Of a stretch of 64,000 bases of DNA, positions 39,788 through 48,874 are shown piece by piece. The DNA is from Clostridiales bacterium UBA1390 (GTDB taxonomy: Bacteria; Bacillota; Clostridia; Lachnospirales; Bianqueaceae), in assembly GCA_002305315.1 (NCBI GenBank), contig DBQQ01000004.1, forward strand, positions 1-64,000. The letters are read 5' to 3'. Under the pieces are notes generated by a model. The model was not told where the DNA came from, made no database searches, and saw only the letters and a list, made by a program, of their open reading frames with translations. A program made the translations under genes and the position numbers. The stretch's first letter is position 1, and the number at the start of each line of letters is the position of its first letter.

Positions 39788-41056
39788 TCAGCTTTCCCTA
39801 TCTTCATCCATTAGACCATAAGCCCGAAGCTTGGCATATACTTGACCGTTCATGAGTTTTTGCCCCATTTTTTCCTTAAAACGATAGGTACGGTCTTGTT
39901 GTTTCGCCCTCATATCTTCTAATTGCGCCGTCAGTTCCTGCTGCTCTTTTTTCATATCCGATAACATTCTGTGCAGGCGGTCCATCGCCGTATCCTGACA
40001 GCCTCCCAGCATCTCCTGCATCGCAGACACATGCTCATCCGCCCACAACCCCGGAATCCCTCCCGTATGGAGCAGGATAGCGCCTTCTGCCGGGATTTCG
40101 CCCCGCCGCAAAAGATCTGCATAGCCATGAAACACCTTCCCCGTATAACAGGGATCCAGGAAAATCGCTTCTGTCTCCGCCATCATCTGAATATAGGACA
40201 ATGTGTCCGCATCCGGCACGTTGTAACCTGCCCCCGCATAGGGGGTTTTCTTTGTATAAAAGTAAATCGAAAGATCTCCTGGGCTGCAGGTGACTCCCAT
40301 CTCATACGTACGGCTGACACTCTGGATATATTCACAAACCGCCTCCGCCGTAAAGTCCGTCTGCGGATTGATGGAAATCCCTACCACACGAATCGGGGCA
40401 TGATAATAAGCCGCTCCCAACCAGAGCCCGGCAAATGTTCCCATAGAGCCTGCGCCACATACCAATGTGGCCTGATCCAGCCCCTTGTTCTTCATCTGTT
40501 CCATAAGCTCCGGGATCATCTGAATATAACCCAGAGCCCCTCGTTCATTGCTGCCGCCTACTGGAATCACATAGACTTTCTCTCCCCGGTCCTCATACTC
40601 TTGTATGACAGCCCGTGTCATTGCCTCTACTTTTTGCGCATATCGAACGCGATACTCCTCAATAGACAGCCCCTCTAGATCCGCATCTCCCACAAAACGC
40701 AGATCCGCTCCCATCAGCCCATCCAATATCAGATTTCCACTCATTCGTTTCGGACGATCACCATCCAAGATCAAAACAGCCTTCATGCCCATACGAACCG
40801 CAGCGGCCACCGTCAGCCTGCCATGATTTGTCTGTGGTCCTCCATACGTCAGGAGCACGCTGCAACCCTGTTCCTTGGCCTCCTGCACCAAATACTCCAG
40901 CTTTCTGACCTTATTTCCTCCCAGCCCCATCTCTGACAGGTCTTCCCGTTTAATATACAAAGGCCCCTTTTGCAGCCGTTTTTCCAATCTCTCCATCCGT
41001 TCTAATGGAGTAGGATAATGCCCCAAGGAAATCTTTTTGACCTCTTCTGGTTTCAT
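39788..41056 (-). CDS. dcyD: D-cysteine desulfhydrase / ACC deaminase-like PLP enzyme
   Basis: A 422-residue fold-type II PLP enzyme. It has the family pattern of D-cysteine desulfhydrase and 1-aminocyclopropane-1-carboxylate deaminase: T-P-L-E-R-M near 16-21, I-K-R-E-D-L, PLP lysine Lys49 in G-G-N-K-V-R-K-L-E, Y-G-G-P-Q-T-N-H and V-G-G-S-N near 167. D-cysteine desulfhydrase would yield pyruvate, H2S and ammonia. An extra C-terminal segment of about 75 residues is helical and charged (M-K-K-E-Q-Q-E-L-T-A-Q-L-E-D-M), unusual for the family. It lies 3 bases after Hsp33 and ends the pilus-associated operon. The exact substrate is uncertain. Confidence 0.8.
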   Translation of the reverse strand: MKPEEVKKISLGHYPTPLERMERLEKRLQKGPLYIKREDLSEMGLGGNKVRKLEYLVQEAKEQGCSVLLTYGGPQTNHGRLTVAAAVRMGMKAVLILDGDRPKRMSGNLILDGLMGADLRFVGDADLEGLSIEEYRVRYAQKVEAMTRAVIQEYEDRGEKVYVIPVGGSNERGALGYIQMIPELMEQMKNKGLDQATLVCGAGSMGTFAGLWLGAAYYHAPIRVVGISINPQTDFTAEAVCEYIQSVSRTYEMGVTCSPGDLSIYFYTKKTPYAGAGYNVPDADTLSYIQMMAETEAIFLDPCYTGKVFHGYADLLRRGEIPAEGAILLHTGGIPGLWADEHVSAMQEMLGGCQDTAMDRLHRMLSDMKKEQQELTAQLEDMRAKQQDRTYRFKEKMGQKLMNGQVYAKLRAYGLMDEDRES

Positions 41057-41059
41057 GGC

Positions 41060-41956
41060 TTACTCCCTCCTGCTTTGATTGGCTGCCGCAATATCCGCTA
41101 ACGCGGATAGTTCAGCTGACGTAAAGGAATATGGCTCATTGCAGCAGTCACAACGCAGCTCCACATCCTCCCCCTCTTCCGCCAATTCCCGCAAGTCCTT
41201 CTCTCCAATGCTAATCAGGGCTCTCTCTACCTTATCCCGATTACAATTGCAATGAAAACGGACTTCCTGCTTATCCAGAATTTCCAGATCCATGTCTCCC
41301 AAAAGATCCTGCAGGAGATCTTCCGGCGTATGTCCCTGCGAAAAATATTCTGTCACCGAAGGAAACGCAACCACCTTCTCCTGCAGCTTCGCCGCCGTCT
41401 CATCCGACGCGCCCGGCATCATCTGAAAAATAAATCCACCCGCGCATTTCACCGAATAATCCCGATCGACCAGCACGCCCAGCGCTACAGCGGAGGGCAC
41501 CTGTTCAGAGGCGGTAAAATAATACGCCAAATCCTCTGCGATCTCACTGGTTACCAAGTGTGTCTGCCCGCAATAAGGTTCCTTCAGGCCCAGATCTTTG
41601 ATAATGCTCATCACGCCGACACCGATGGCGCCTGCTACATCCAGCTTTCCCTTTGCATTCAGAGGCAAGTCTACCTGTGAGTTTTTCGCGTATCCCCAGA
41701 CCTCTCCCTTGCGGTTGGCATCCACATTGATCATCGCAATGGGCCCCGAGCCTTCGATTCGCAGTGTCAGTTGATCCTTGTCCCCCTTCATCTGCCATCC
41801 CATCATGGCCGCTGCGGTCAGACTCCGTCCCAATGCCGCCGTAACGACAGGAGAAGTATCATGTCTGCTGCGAGCCTCCTCCACCGTATCTCTTGTCGTG
41901 CAGGCAAACGCCAAAATCTGATCCTGCGCTGCCGTCGCTCTTAACATATAATCCAT
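41060..41956 (-). CDS. hslO: Hsp33 redox-regulated chaperone
   Basis: The 298-residue chaperone is activated by oxidation. The N-terminal fold includes R-H-D-T-S-P-V-V-T-A-A-L-G-R-S-L and the G-A-S-D-E-T region. The C-terminal redox switch is a zinc site, C236-N-C238 and C269-D-C-C272, with 30 residues between, as in known Hsp33. I start at ATG 41956, with GGAGGAATG ahead; a longer in-frame extension upstream lies in the methyltransferase gene. Four bases separate it from that gene. Confidence 0.95.
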   Translation of the reverse strand: MDYMLRATAAQDQILAFACTTRDTVEEARSRHDTSPVVTAALGRSLTAAAMMGWQMKGDKDQLTLRIEGSGPIAMINVDANRKGEVWGYAKNSQVDLPLNAKGKLDVAGAIGVGVMSIIKDLGLKEPYCGQTHLVTSEIAEDLAYYFTASEQVPSAVALGVLVDRDYSVKCAGGFIFQMMPGASDETAAKLQEKVVAFPSVTEYFSQGHTPEDLLQDLLGDMDLEILDKQEVRFHCNCNRDKVERALISIGEKDLRELAEEGEDVELRCDCCNEPYSFTSAELSALADIAAANQSRRE

Positions 41957-41960
41957 GATC

Positions 41961-42713
41961 TCATTCCTCCTGTTTTTTCTGTTCTGCCGCCACGAAACAA
42001 ATTCGTTCTGAAGCCGCATGCGGCACTTCCTGCGTGAATCCATCATAAATGCCTAATACCCGCAGTCCCGCCTCTTCCAGCCACCTTTTCAGCTGTTCGG
42101 GATCATACGCTTTCTCATAATGCACCTCTTCTTCCCTTCGGTACAGCTCTCCCTGCTTTCTAAAAAAGGTTACCTGATATTCATTCACCTGTTCTTCTTC
42201 ATAATAATAATTCTGCCATATATATGCTGCATCTTCATAGGTTTCAGCCTGTACTCTGTCCCCCATAATCTCCCGAAACTTGTATTCCGTATTTACGTCA
42301 AACAGAAACAGCCCGCCTGGATTCAGATAGTTATCTACTAACCGAAATACTTGACGTACATCCTCTTCTTCTAAAAGATAATTTAAACTATCACAAGTAC
42401 AAAGAATCGCATCCACTGTCCCATATAATTCAAACTCTCTCATATCCTGTTCCAGGAAAAGGATAGACTGCCCTGCCTGTTCTGCCTTATCTCTTGCCTG
42501 GTTCAGCATCTCCTCCGAAATATCGGCTCCAATCATCTCATAACCGCGTTTGGAAAGCTCAACACACAAACTCCCTGTCCCGCAGGCGAGATCCAACACC
42601 AGCTTCGGATGTTTGCCATGCGTCTGCCACAAACGTTCCATATAATCTGCCCACTGTTCATACGATACATCCTGCATAAACTCATCATAGACTTCCGCGA
42701 ATGGCCCGTACAT
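41961..42713 (-). CDS. class I SAM-dependent methyltransferase
   Basis: A 250-residue methyltransferase with motif I V-L-D-L-A-C-G-T-G-S at ~40-49, a following acidic motif G-A-D-I-S, and a late D-S-L-N-Y-L-L region. Similar proteins of this length in Firmicutes modify small molecules or tRNA; the substrate is not shown. Start at ATG 42713 with GGAGGTGG; upstream in-frame codons lie over this site. It is between the pilus-associated genes and Hsp33 and is probably co-transcribed. Confidence 0.88.
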   Translation of the reverse strand: MYGPFAEVYDEFMQDVSYEQWADYMERLWQTHGKHPKLVLDLACGTGSLCVELSKRGYEMIGADISEEMLNQARDKAEQAGQSILFLEQDMREFELYGTVDAILCTCDSLNYLLEEEDVRQVFRLVDNYLNPGGLFLFDVNTEYKFREIMGDRVQAETYEDAAYIWQNYYYEEEQVNEYQVTFFRKQGELYRREEEVHYEKAYDPEQLKRWLEEAGLRVLGIYDGFTQEVPHAASERICFVAAEQKKQEE

Positions 42714-42779
42714 GGTTCCACCTCCATTCTTGCGTTTATTCCTCCTTCCCATTATATCAATCTCTTCGTCAAATGACAA

Positions 42780-43490
42780 CTACTTTTCTTTCTTCCCAAA
42801 AAACTGTCGCATCCGTTCCCGCATTTTCTGTGTCGGTTCTTTCTCAGAGTCTTCTTCCTCTGCCATATCATCCCATAACGCATACCGGGCGTAGCGAGCC
42901 TGTTCCGCCTGATATTGCACCATGCTTTTTGCAGGACTTTCTTCTTCCCGCTCCTGTACTTTTTGTTCCCCCGCTTCCTCCGGGCTGTCTGTTTCTTCGT
43001 CCGCAATCCTGCAATACATGCGATAACATTGTAAAACACCCTCTTCCGGCCATCGTTTAGCCACCGCATGACTCAGCAGATGTCCGGATACTCTGGTCAG
43101 CCACAGTCTGATTTCTATCACGGGTTCCTGCGGAACATAAATACATTGCAGCCGTTCCGCCTTGGTATCCCAATAGATATACCGGAGTTCCGACTGAAGA
43201 CACCCTGGATCCAGAAGCAGTTCCTGCGCTTCTGATCCCACTCTTTTACAGGCCTGTATGACCTTTGTCAACTCTTTTATATCCATCACGGAATAGCTTT
43301 GGATACAGATGCAATCCGTTACGTTATAAAGTATCCCTTCCTGCTCTGTCAGCCTCTCACATGGCGGCAGCCATTCCGGTTTCTGCACGCAAATCATCGC
43401 CGCTTGATACGGAATCCAACCCTTCTCCTGGGGTGTCACCTGTATGAAATGCTGTCCTGATTCGGTATAATAGTCTTTAATAAACGCCAT
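42780..43490 (-). CDS. DUF6382-like protein of pilus operon
   Basis: The protein has 236 residues. Residues ~30-130 resemble the N-terminal DUF6382 domain found next to Tad pilus genes in Lachnospiraceae: D-I-K-E-L-T-K-V-I-Q, then L-L-L-D-P and Y-I-Y-W-D. Most relatives have a C-terminal FHA domain; this one instead ends in a charged, low-complexity tail rich in Glu and Arg. It overlaps the prepilin peptidase by 14 bases. Role in pilus regulation is inferred from its neighbours. Confidence 0.65.
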   Translation of the reverse strand: MAFIKDYYTESGQHFIQVTPQEKGWIPYQAAMICVQKPEWLPPCERLTEQEGILYNVTDCICIQSYSVMDIKELTKVIQACKRVGSEAQELLLDPGCLQSELRYIYWDTKAERLQCIYVPQEPVIEIRLWLTRVSGHLLSHAVAKRWPEEGVLQCYRMYCRIADEETDSPEEAGEQKVQEREEESPAKSMVQYQAEQARYARYALWDDMAEEEDSEKEPTQKMRERMRQFFGKKEK

Positions 43491-43914
43491 ACCACATATT
43501 CCTCCCTACCAACATCATTCCCATCCATAGAAATGGTAAATATGGGATTCCTGCTGTCTTATCTTTTTTTCTCCAATACTGCCAGGCCGCTATGGGGATC
43601 ATAAGAAACATGGAATAAAGAATTCCCTCCCACATCTGCGCTGCGGTAACATACATCGGCAGTACCATGAGTGTCCATATATCCCCTTCTCCCATTCCCT
43701 GCGGCATCACTTTCTTCAGGAAACATAATAAAAATGCCAAGATCGCCATATCCATCCATGGAAGAGATTCCTGCATCCAGATCTGTCTTATGGCCGCCGT
43801 CACAATCCCCACCACACTGTATATCCATAGCGTACTGCTTCTGATCACATTTTTCCTTCCATCTTCCCAAGCCATCCTGCTTAAAATCCCTAAAAAAATG
43901 CCGTATATGATCAT
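43477..43914 (-). CDS. A24-type prepilin peptidase (TadV/CpaA-like)
   Basis: A 145-residue aspartic membrane protease that cleaves Flp and TadE prepilins. Catalytic Asp18 lies in A-W-E-D-G-R-K and Asp78 in the G-x-G-D motif (G-E-G-D at 75-78). Four to six membrane segments are visible (I-I-Y-G-I-F-L-G-I, A-I-L-A-F-L-L-C-F-L, M-F-L-M-I-P-I-A). It lacks the N-terminal methylase domain, as usual for TadV. It overlaps the next TadE-like gene by four bases. Confidence 0.9.
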   Translation of the reverse strand: MIIYGIFLGILSRMAWEDGRKNVIRSSTLWIYSVVGIVTAAIRQIWMQESLPWMDMAILAFLLCFLKKVMPQGMGEGDIWTLMVLPMYVTAAQMWEGILYSMFLMIPIAAWQYWRKKDKTAGIPYLPFLWMGMMLVGRNMWYGVY

Positions 43915-44762
43915 ATGAACCAGTCATTCTCCGTCTGGCATAACGCACAGGGCGTATACAGTCCACTTGCGATCTGAGCCTCAGATAATTCTGTCAGCCG
44001 CGGAAATAGGTAAGAGCAAGTATCCGTATGAAAATGCTCGCCCCCTGCTGTCACAAAAACCTGCTGTCCTGTAGGTTCACATCGTTCACAGGATGACAGC
44101 CCCTGCTGCAGCGCATCCACCTGCGCTAACATGCGAATATCTTTCTGAATCAGATAACAATGCAGACTATGATACTTTCTTCCGTTCCCAATTCGATAGT
44201 AGGTTTCTTCCTCTTCCCCTATTTCCTCCTTTCCTTCTCCTTCGGTATAAAATGCTTCATTGGGCAGCCCAATAAAGGCACGTACCTTACAATCTGCTAC
44301 GATCTGCAGATCACTGAAAAACCCAAAGGGATCCGGCCATTGCAGCGGCAATACCGCTACCAGGTGAATCCAGTCCGACATTTCCTCATCCTGATAGAAA
44401 TATCGAGAATATTGCAGCTGCGGTTCCTCCTGGGCTCCCAGCTCCTGCCAAAGCGTCTCCGGATATCCTTCTTCCAGTATCTGTCCGGCCAGCAGCCCTC
44501 CCACCGTATTCACCGTTTCCTGCCAGAGTACATCCTGCCCCTCCTGTTCCCCTTCTTCTGCCGTCTCCTGCAGCTCTGAAAAACCTGCCAATTGAAACCA
44601 GTATCCCATGGAAGCCATCGTCGATGCCGTTTGGGGTACGGCACTTTGCAGCACCTCGTACAGGGTACAATACCGCAGGATATATAGAAACGGCAGCCAT
44701 ATCAGAAAAAAGAGCGGAACCAGAATCACGGCCTCCACCGTGAAGGAGGCACGCCTATTCAT
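43911..44762 (-). CDS. TadE-like pseudopilin with duplicated His/Cys motif
   Basis: The protein has 283 residues. The N-terminus M-N-R-R-A-S-F-T-V-E-A-V-I-L-V-P-L-F-F is a TadE-type pseudopilin signal and transmembrane helix. Residues ~200-280 contain two copies of a pattern with His-x(3-4)-Cys-Y/S-L followed ~24 residues later by C-x-x-C (first copy: H-S-L-H-C, then C-E-R-C; second: F-H-T-D-T-C, then C-A-L-C), which could bind metal. I chose ATG 44762; a longer frame upstream lies inside the DUF5702 gene. Its start overlaps that gene's stop. Confidence 0.75.
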   Translation of the reverse strand: MNRRASFTVEAVILVPLFFLIWLPFLYILRYCTLYEVLQSAVPQTASTMASMGYWFQLAGFSELQETAEEGEQEGQDVLWQETVNTVGGLLAGQILEEGYPETLWQELGAQEEPQLQYSRYFYQDEEMSDWIHLVAVLPLQWPDPFGFFSDLQIVADCKVRAFIGLPNEAFYTEGEGKEEIGEEEETYYRIGNGRKYHSLHCYLIQKDIRMLAQVDALQQGLSSCERCEPTGQQVFVTAGGEHFHTDTCSYLFPRLTELSEAQIASGLYTPCALCQTENDWFI

Positions 44763-46716
44763 ATCGAAAATGTCCCTGTGACCCATGGCTTTGTACACTG
44801 CCCTGAATGACAGTTTCCGCCTGAAACTCACTGACCATATCGGACAATTGGAAATCCGGCATTCCCGACCTCTGCATATTCAGATGAATCAGCGTCTGCA
44901 TTCTTTCCAGACTAGTCTCCGTATCCGAAAGCATCGCCAATAATCGCAAATACATTTCATATCCTACTCCTTTCGTCTCTTTTCTCTCTGTGTTTTCCCA
45001 CTGCCTTTCTAAAATTTTTTCCAGATCGGTTTGCCAGCTCTCCCGATCTTTCCACAATGGCACCTCTTTTCCTTCCACCAACATTCCAAAATCAACATAG
45101 GACTCTGCCGCCGTCCACAAGAACAGGATCGCTCCATATACCACGGCGTTTCCAATCCCCGGCGCTATAATTCCGCCTGTACTCGCCGCCATTCTGCGAA
45201 TCGTAGCTTGTTTCTCCCCGTCCGTCATCAGATGGGCCATGTTCATCGCAAATCGTATGGCCAAAATCCGATACTGAATACTCTTTAGATTTTCATATTC
45301 ATTGTATTGTCCTTCCAGAATAAATTCTGCCTCATTCTGAAAGGCCGATTCTCCAAAAAAATCTCCGCGCAGGTTCTGTCCCGCTCCCGCCTGCTGATCG
45401 CTGAGATTTCGAAACATCCCCACCATATATTCTATCCATCGTATCTTCTCCAGTAATGTATCCGCTTTTCCTTTCGTCTCTTTCTCCAATTGTTCCAGCA
45501 CCTGTTGAAGCGCCGCCTCCTCCGTGATCCCCCTATCAATCTCTTCTGCCAGATCCACGTCCGCCCCGTATTCTTTCAGATCCACTTTCCACTCCATGAT
45601 CCAGTCCCATACGGCTCCCAGATCCCATTGTTTTTCTTCTTCCTGTATCTCATATTCCAGCACCATTCCATCCTCATACTGTGAAAAAATCTGAGCTGCC
45701 CGCTCTAATGCGGCCTGTTCAGTTTCTTCTCCCGTTTTCATCTGTGTCTTCATTCTTTCCAAAATCTCCTGATTCTTCCTGAGCGCTCGCTTAAGTGCCT
45801 GCGCCGCCTGTATTTCCCACAGCGATTCATGTGTGGCATGAAGTTCCTGTATCATATCCTGTACATGGCTCTGACTTCGCTCTTCCGAAGTTAGCGCCGA
45901 CACTGCCTGATCCCACTCTGCAAAGTCTTGCTGCATCCCCTCCATTGTCTCGATGAGCCGGTCGATGACTTTCTCCCCCTTTCGATTGCAGTCTTCCAGT
46001 CTTTCACATCGCTCCATCCACTCTTCTGCCATAGAGCTTTTATCTTCGGTAGACTCTACAAATTGTATAAAGTCTTCTAGCCTATAGGGGCTCTCTCGCG
46101 TCATCGTTACGTAGATCTCTTGTGCACGAGTTCTATACAATAGCTCAACCAACTCTCCATATTGTTGATTATATTCCGCTAACTTCATCTGAATCTGGGC
46201 ATAACGCCCCTCCAGTCCTTTTCCCTGGACGGTATCTTCCACGATCCCCATACACTCCATCAGGGTTTGAATCCCTTCCTGCAGGACTCGATATTCCATG
46301 AAATGTTCTACCTGAGTTCTAAAAATATCCAGATCCTGCAATGTTTTGAATCCCGAAATACGGATTTCTTCCACCTCGTACGCAAATATCCCTGTCCATG
46401 GTCTTGGAACCAGCAGCCAAAAACCGGGTCTTTGCTGGATCTCTGCCCAAGATACCCTTTGATTCTTTTCTATGAACTTTTCCCATCGAGACTCGATCTG
46501 ACTCCCCTCTGTACCATATAGACCGTATCGTCTGGTGAGTTCTTCTGAGTAACAGCTCAGAATCGACTGTCCTGCCTCCTGTGTCATCCGCAGCGCGTCG
46601 TTTCGTTCCACCATGAATCTTGTCCACTGCAACAGACTGACCCAGAGCAGAATCATAGGTAAACACAAGAGACTGAAAAACACCGTAAAACTACCCGCCC
46701 TTTCCTCTGTATTCAT
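44755..46716 (-). CDS. DUF5702 / TadG-like pilus protein
   Basis: The 653-residue protein has an N-terminal hydrophobic segment (G-S-F-T-V-F-F-S-L-L-C-L-P-M-I-L-L-W-V) like TadE/TadG-type minor pilins, followed by a long glutamate-rich coiled extracellular part. The domain order and the Y-G-L-Y-G-T motif near residue 65 match DUF5702 proteins that sit between TadE genes in Firmicutes. It is probably a large minor component of the pilus or its anchor. Start at 46716 overlaps the preceding TadE stop by four bases. Confidence 0.82.
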   Translation of the reverse strand: MNTEERAGSFTVFFSLLCLPMILLWVSLLQWTRFMVERNDALRMTQEAGQSILSCYSEELTRRYGLYGTEGSQIESRWEKFIEKNQRVSWAEIQQRPGFWLLVPRPWTGIFAYEVEEIRISGFKTLQDLDIFRTQVEHFMEYRVLQEGIQTLMECMGIVEDTVQGKGLEGRYAQIQMKLAEYNQQYGELVELLYRTRAQEIYVTMTRESPYRLEDFIQFVESTEDKSSMAEEWMERCERLEDCNRKGEKVIDRLIETMEGMQQDFAEWDQAVSALTSEERSQSHVQDMIQELHATHESLWEIQAAQALKRALRKNQEILERMKTQMKTGEETEQAALERAAQIFSQYEDGMVLEYEIQEEEKQWDLGAVWDWIMEWKVDLKEYGADVDLAEEIDRGITEEAALQQVLEQLEKETKGKADTLLEKIRWIEYMVGMFRNLSDQQAGAGQNLRGDFFGESAFQNEAEFILEGQYNEYENLKSIQYRILAIRFAMNMAHLMTDGEKQATIRRMAASTGGIIAPGIGNAVVYGAILFLWTAAESYVDFGMLVEGKEVPLWKDRESWQTDLEKILERQWENTERKETKGVGYEMYLRLLAMLSDTETSLERMQTLIHLNMQRSGMPDFQLSDMVSEFQAETVIQGSVQSHGSQGHFRYE

Positions 46717-47228
46717 GCCTGTCCTCCCGTCTCTTCCAGCTTCTTCTGGATCCGTCTCTGCTCCTCCTCATAATTTTGTATCAGATTCCCAAGGACCGGG
46801 AGTTCTTCTCCAATTTCCCAAGCTGCATCCAGGTGGTTTCGCCACGACGCACTCTCAATACGATAGGCGCTCCTCGAAGTTCCGAGTTCTCCTCCAGTCC
46901 ATAACGTAAACTCTCCCTGTAGCTGCAGCTGTATTTCGGTCCCCAGCAAACTATTTGTCATCTCGTACCCCAGATTCTGATATCGAAATGGGAGCGGAGA
47001 AGACTGGCAATAGGAGCGTACGATGGAGGACAGATTGTCCTCCATCTTTTCCTCGGCCTCCGCTCCCTGCCAAATCATCAAAGCCCTTTCCTCCAGACTA
47101 TGCAGGAACAGTGTACTTCCCAGTCCAAATAAGGCTCGCAACAGTAAAACCAGCAGAAAAAATACACTCAGAAACAGCAAAGTCATTTCCACTGTCAAAC
47201 TTCCTTTGCAGTCTGTCATCTTCATCAC
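46713..47228 (-). CDS. TadE-like pseudopilin
   Basis: A 171-residue protein with the TadE N-terminus C-K-G-S-L-T-V-E-M-T-L-L-F-L-S-V, in which Glu at the +5-like position follows the cleavage site. A single hydrophobic helix precedes a soluble domain (about 130 residues) with G-Y-E-M-T-N. The pseudopilin is processed by the peptidase encoded at 43477. It overlaps both neighbours by four bases. Confidence 0.85.
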   Translation of the reverse strand: MMKMTDCKGSLTVEMTLLFLSVFFLLVLLLRALFGLGSTLFLHSLEERALMIWQGAEAEEKMEDNLSSIVRSYCQSSPLPFRYQNLGYEMTNSLLGTEIQLQLQGEFTLWTGGELGTSRSAYRIESASWRNHLDAAWEIGEELPVLGNLIQNYEEEQRRIQKKLEETGGQA

Positions 47229-47434
47229 CTGGCGATCTGTGTCGGGTCAAAGTTTCCACTCTGTGACTCGATACTTTGCAGGACTCCTGCGACAAAGTCA
47301 ACTACCGTGTCTTTGAACATGATCACCAGGGCGATCAGGACCACCAAAATCAGCACCACTTCCAACGTTCCGAACCCTTCCAGATCCTGATTCAGCCAAT
47401 CCCATTGCTCTCTTTCATCGCGTCCTATACGCAT
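47225..47434 (-). CDS. Flp1-like major pilin
   Basis: A 69-residue small pilin. G-F-G-T-L-E-V-V-L-I-L-V-V-L-I-A-L is the Flp1-type processing site (cleavage after Gly) and hydrophobic polymerisation helix; the C-terminus is short and polar. The longer than usual leader (about 22 residues, with two Trp) is typical of Flp1 proteins in Clostridia. It forms the pilus fibre. Confidence 0.9.
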   Translation of the reverse strand: MRIGRDEREQWDWLNQDLEGFGTLEVVLILVVLIALVIMFKDTVVDFVAGVLQSIESQSGNFDPTQIAR

Positions 47435-47449
47435 ACTACCTCTCCCTTT

Positions 47450-48859
47450 CTATATTTGCATGGACATCATGGCCGGTGCGGCCACCATTACCAGAATCGC
47501 CGCCAACGTTAAAAACATGGGAAGCAACAGTTTTGTCTGTGCTTCTTCCGATCGAATTCGTATTTTCTTTTTATGTTCTTCCCAGGCCTCCTGGTTCATT
47601 TCCTGCAGACGATCCAGCAGAAATTCATCTCCACGGCGAAGGTCGCGACTCAGCATACTCGCCATTCTCTTAAGCGGTGGATATTGCATACGACGGCTGA
47701 ACTGATATAAGGCTTCCTGCACAGAAAGGCCATTCCGCATCTGAAAGCCTGTCAGCCGCATTTCTTCAATCAGCGGATTCTGCGGATCTCCCGTCTCGAT
47801 GATCCGTTCCCATGCTGCCTGAATACTCAACCCAACGCCCAAAAACACAGATAGTTTTTGTAAAATGGCTGGATATGCGCTTTGTATCTGTCTCTGTCGT
47901 TTTCTCCCCTTGATCCGTAGTTCTTCCTCAGAAAAAAGAAGCACGCATATCGGCAATGCTCCCCATAGAAACAGCCATCCGCCGACCCCTCCTTCACTGC
48001 CCGGAAGATTCCAGTGCAGGATTTCCGTACCGCTCTCCCTCTGTCTCGGCAACAACAAGGCTTCTTCCGTCAGTTCTGCATTGTCTAGGGCCATTTCCAC
48101 TTCGTCATAAAACGATACGTTTTGTATGGTATCGATTATCAAAAGAAACGACAGATTCTCGCTAAAAGTCCCACAGGAAAGAACCGCATGGATCTCTTCC
48201 TGCCACCGCTTCTCCTCATTGGTCACGATCTCAAGTTTTCCTTCCTCATCAATTCGTATATCTCCCGTTGTTTCATATAGAATCTCTACTCCATTCAGGT
48301 AAACCGGTAATGTGACTTCCTCCCGAACCGTCCCCACTTGTTCCATATAATGCTGCAGGATCTCTCTGGCTTCCGCCAGGCTGCTTTCCGCCTGCTGTGC
48401 GTTCGGTTCCTTGCTCGGCACCTGTACCTGCAGCTGCGCCTCTTGCTCTCCTTCTCTCACAATCAGCACCTGCTGAAGATCGCCCGTTCCATACTCTGGC
48501 CGCGATATGTCATACGCTATTTCCCGCTCCTCTTCTCCTTCTCCAATGCCTATACACAGCAAAATCCCACTTAAGATCATAACAAGATACACTTGACTGA
48601 TTTTCCGACTCAGATACTCTCTCCAGACTTCTTCGGGCGGCGCCATCGGATACAGCGATATCACCTCCTTTCTCGTCTTTTGAAATCGCTTCGATCCTTT
48701 CATCCATCTGCCACCAAGTAGGCGCCCTACTGGCATACACCAATTCAGGATCTTCTCTGGTCGGATCCACTTCTCGATCGATCGATTCCTCCGATCCCAC
48801 CATAAAGCCACAAACCAGAGTAGACCCAGCACCATCTCCCAGCCTATCGCAAACCACAT
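47450..48859 (-). CDS. tadC: TadC-like inner membrane platform protein
   Basis: The protein has 469 residues, much longer than typical TadC (about 300). The C-terminal part (~320-469) is the T2SSF domain: A-Y-P-A-I-L-Q-K-L-S-V-F-L-G-V-G-L-S-I, G-L-S-V-Q-E-A-L, and a final membrane helix. Between the first and last hydrophobic segments is a large periplasm-facing insert of ~180 residues, mostly acidic. With TadB it forms the membrane platform on which the ATPase acts. Confidence 0.82.
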   Translation of the reverse strand: MWFAIGWEMVLGLLWFVALWWDRRNRSIEKWIRPEKILNWCMPVGRLLGGRWMKGSKRFQKTRKEVISLYPMAPPEEVWREYLSRKISQVYLVMILSGILLCIGIGEGEEEREIAYDISRPEYGTGDLQQVLIVREGEQEAQLQVQVPSKEPNAQQAESSLAEAREILQHYMEQVGTVREEVTLPVYLNGVEILYETTGDIRIDEEGKLEIVTNEEKRWQEEIHAVLSCGTFSENLSFLLIIDTIQNVSFYDEVEMALDNAELTEEALLLPRQRESGTEILHWNLPGSEGGVGGWLFLWGALPICVLLFSEEELRIKGRKRQRQIQSAYPAILQKLSVFLGVGLSIQAAWERIIETGDPQNPLIEEMRLTGFQMRNGLSVQEALYQFSRRMQYPPLKRMASMLSRDLRRGDEFLLDRLQEMNQEAWEEHKKKIRIRSEEAQTKLLLPMFLTLAAILVMVAAPAMMSMQI

Positions 48860-48874
48860 GAGAGTCTCCTTCCT

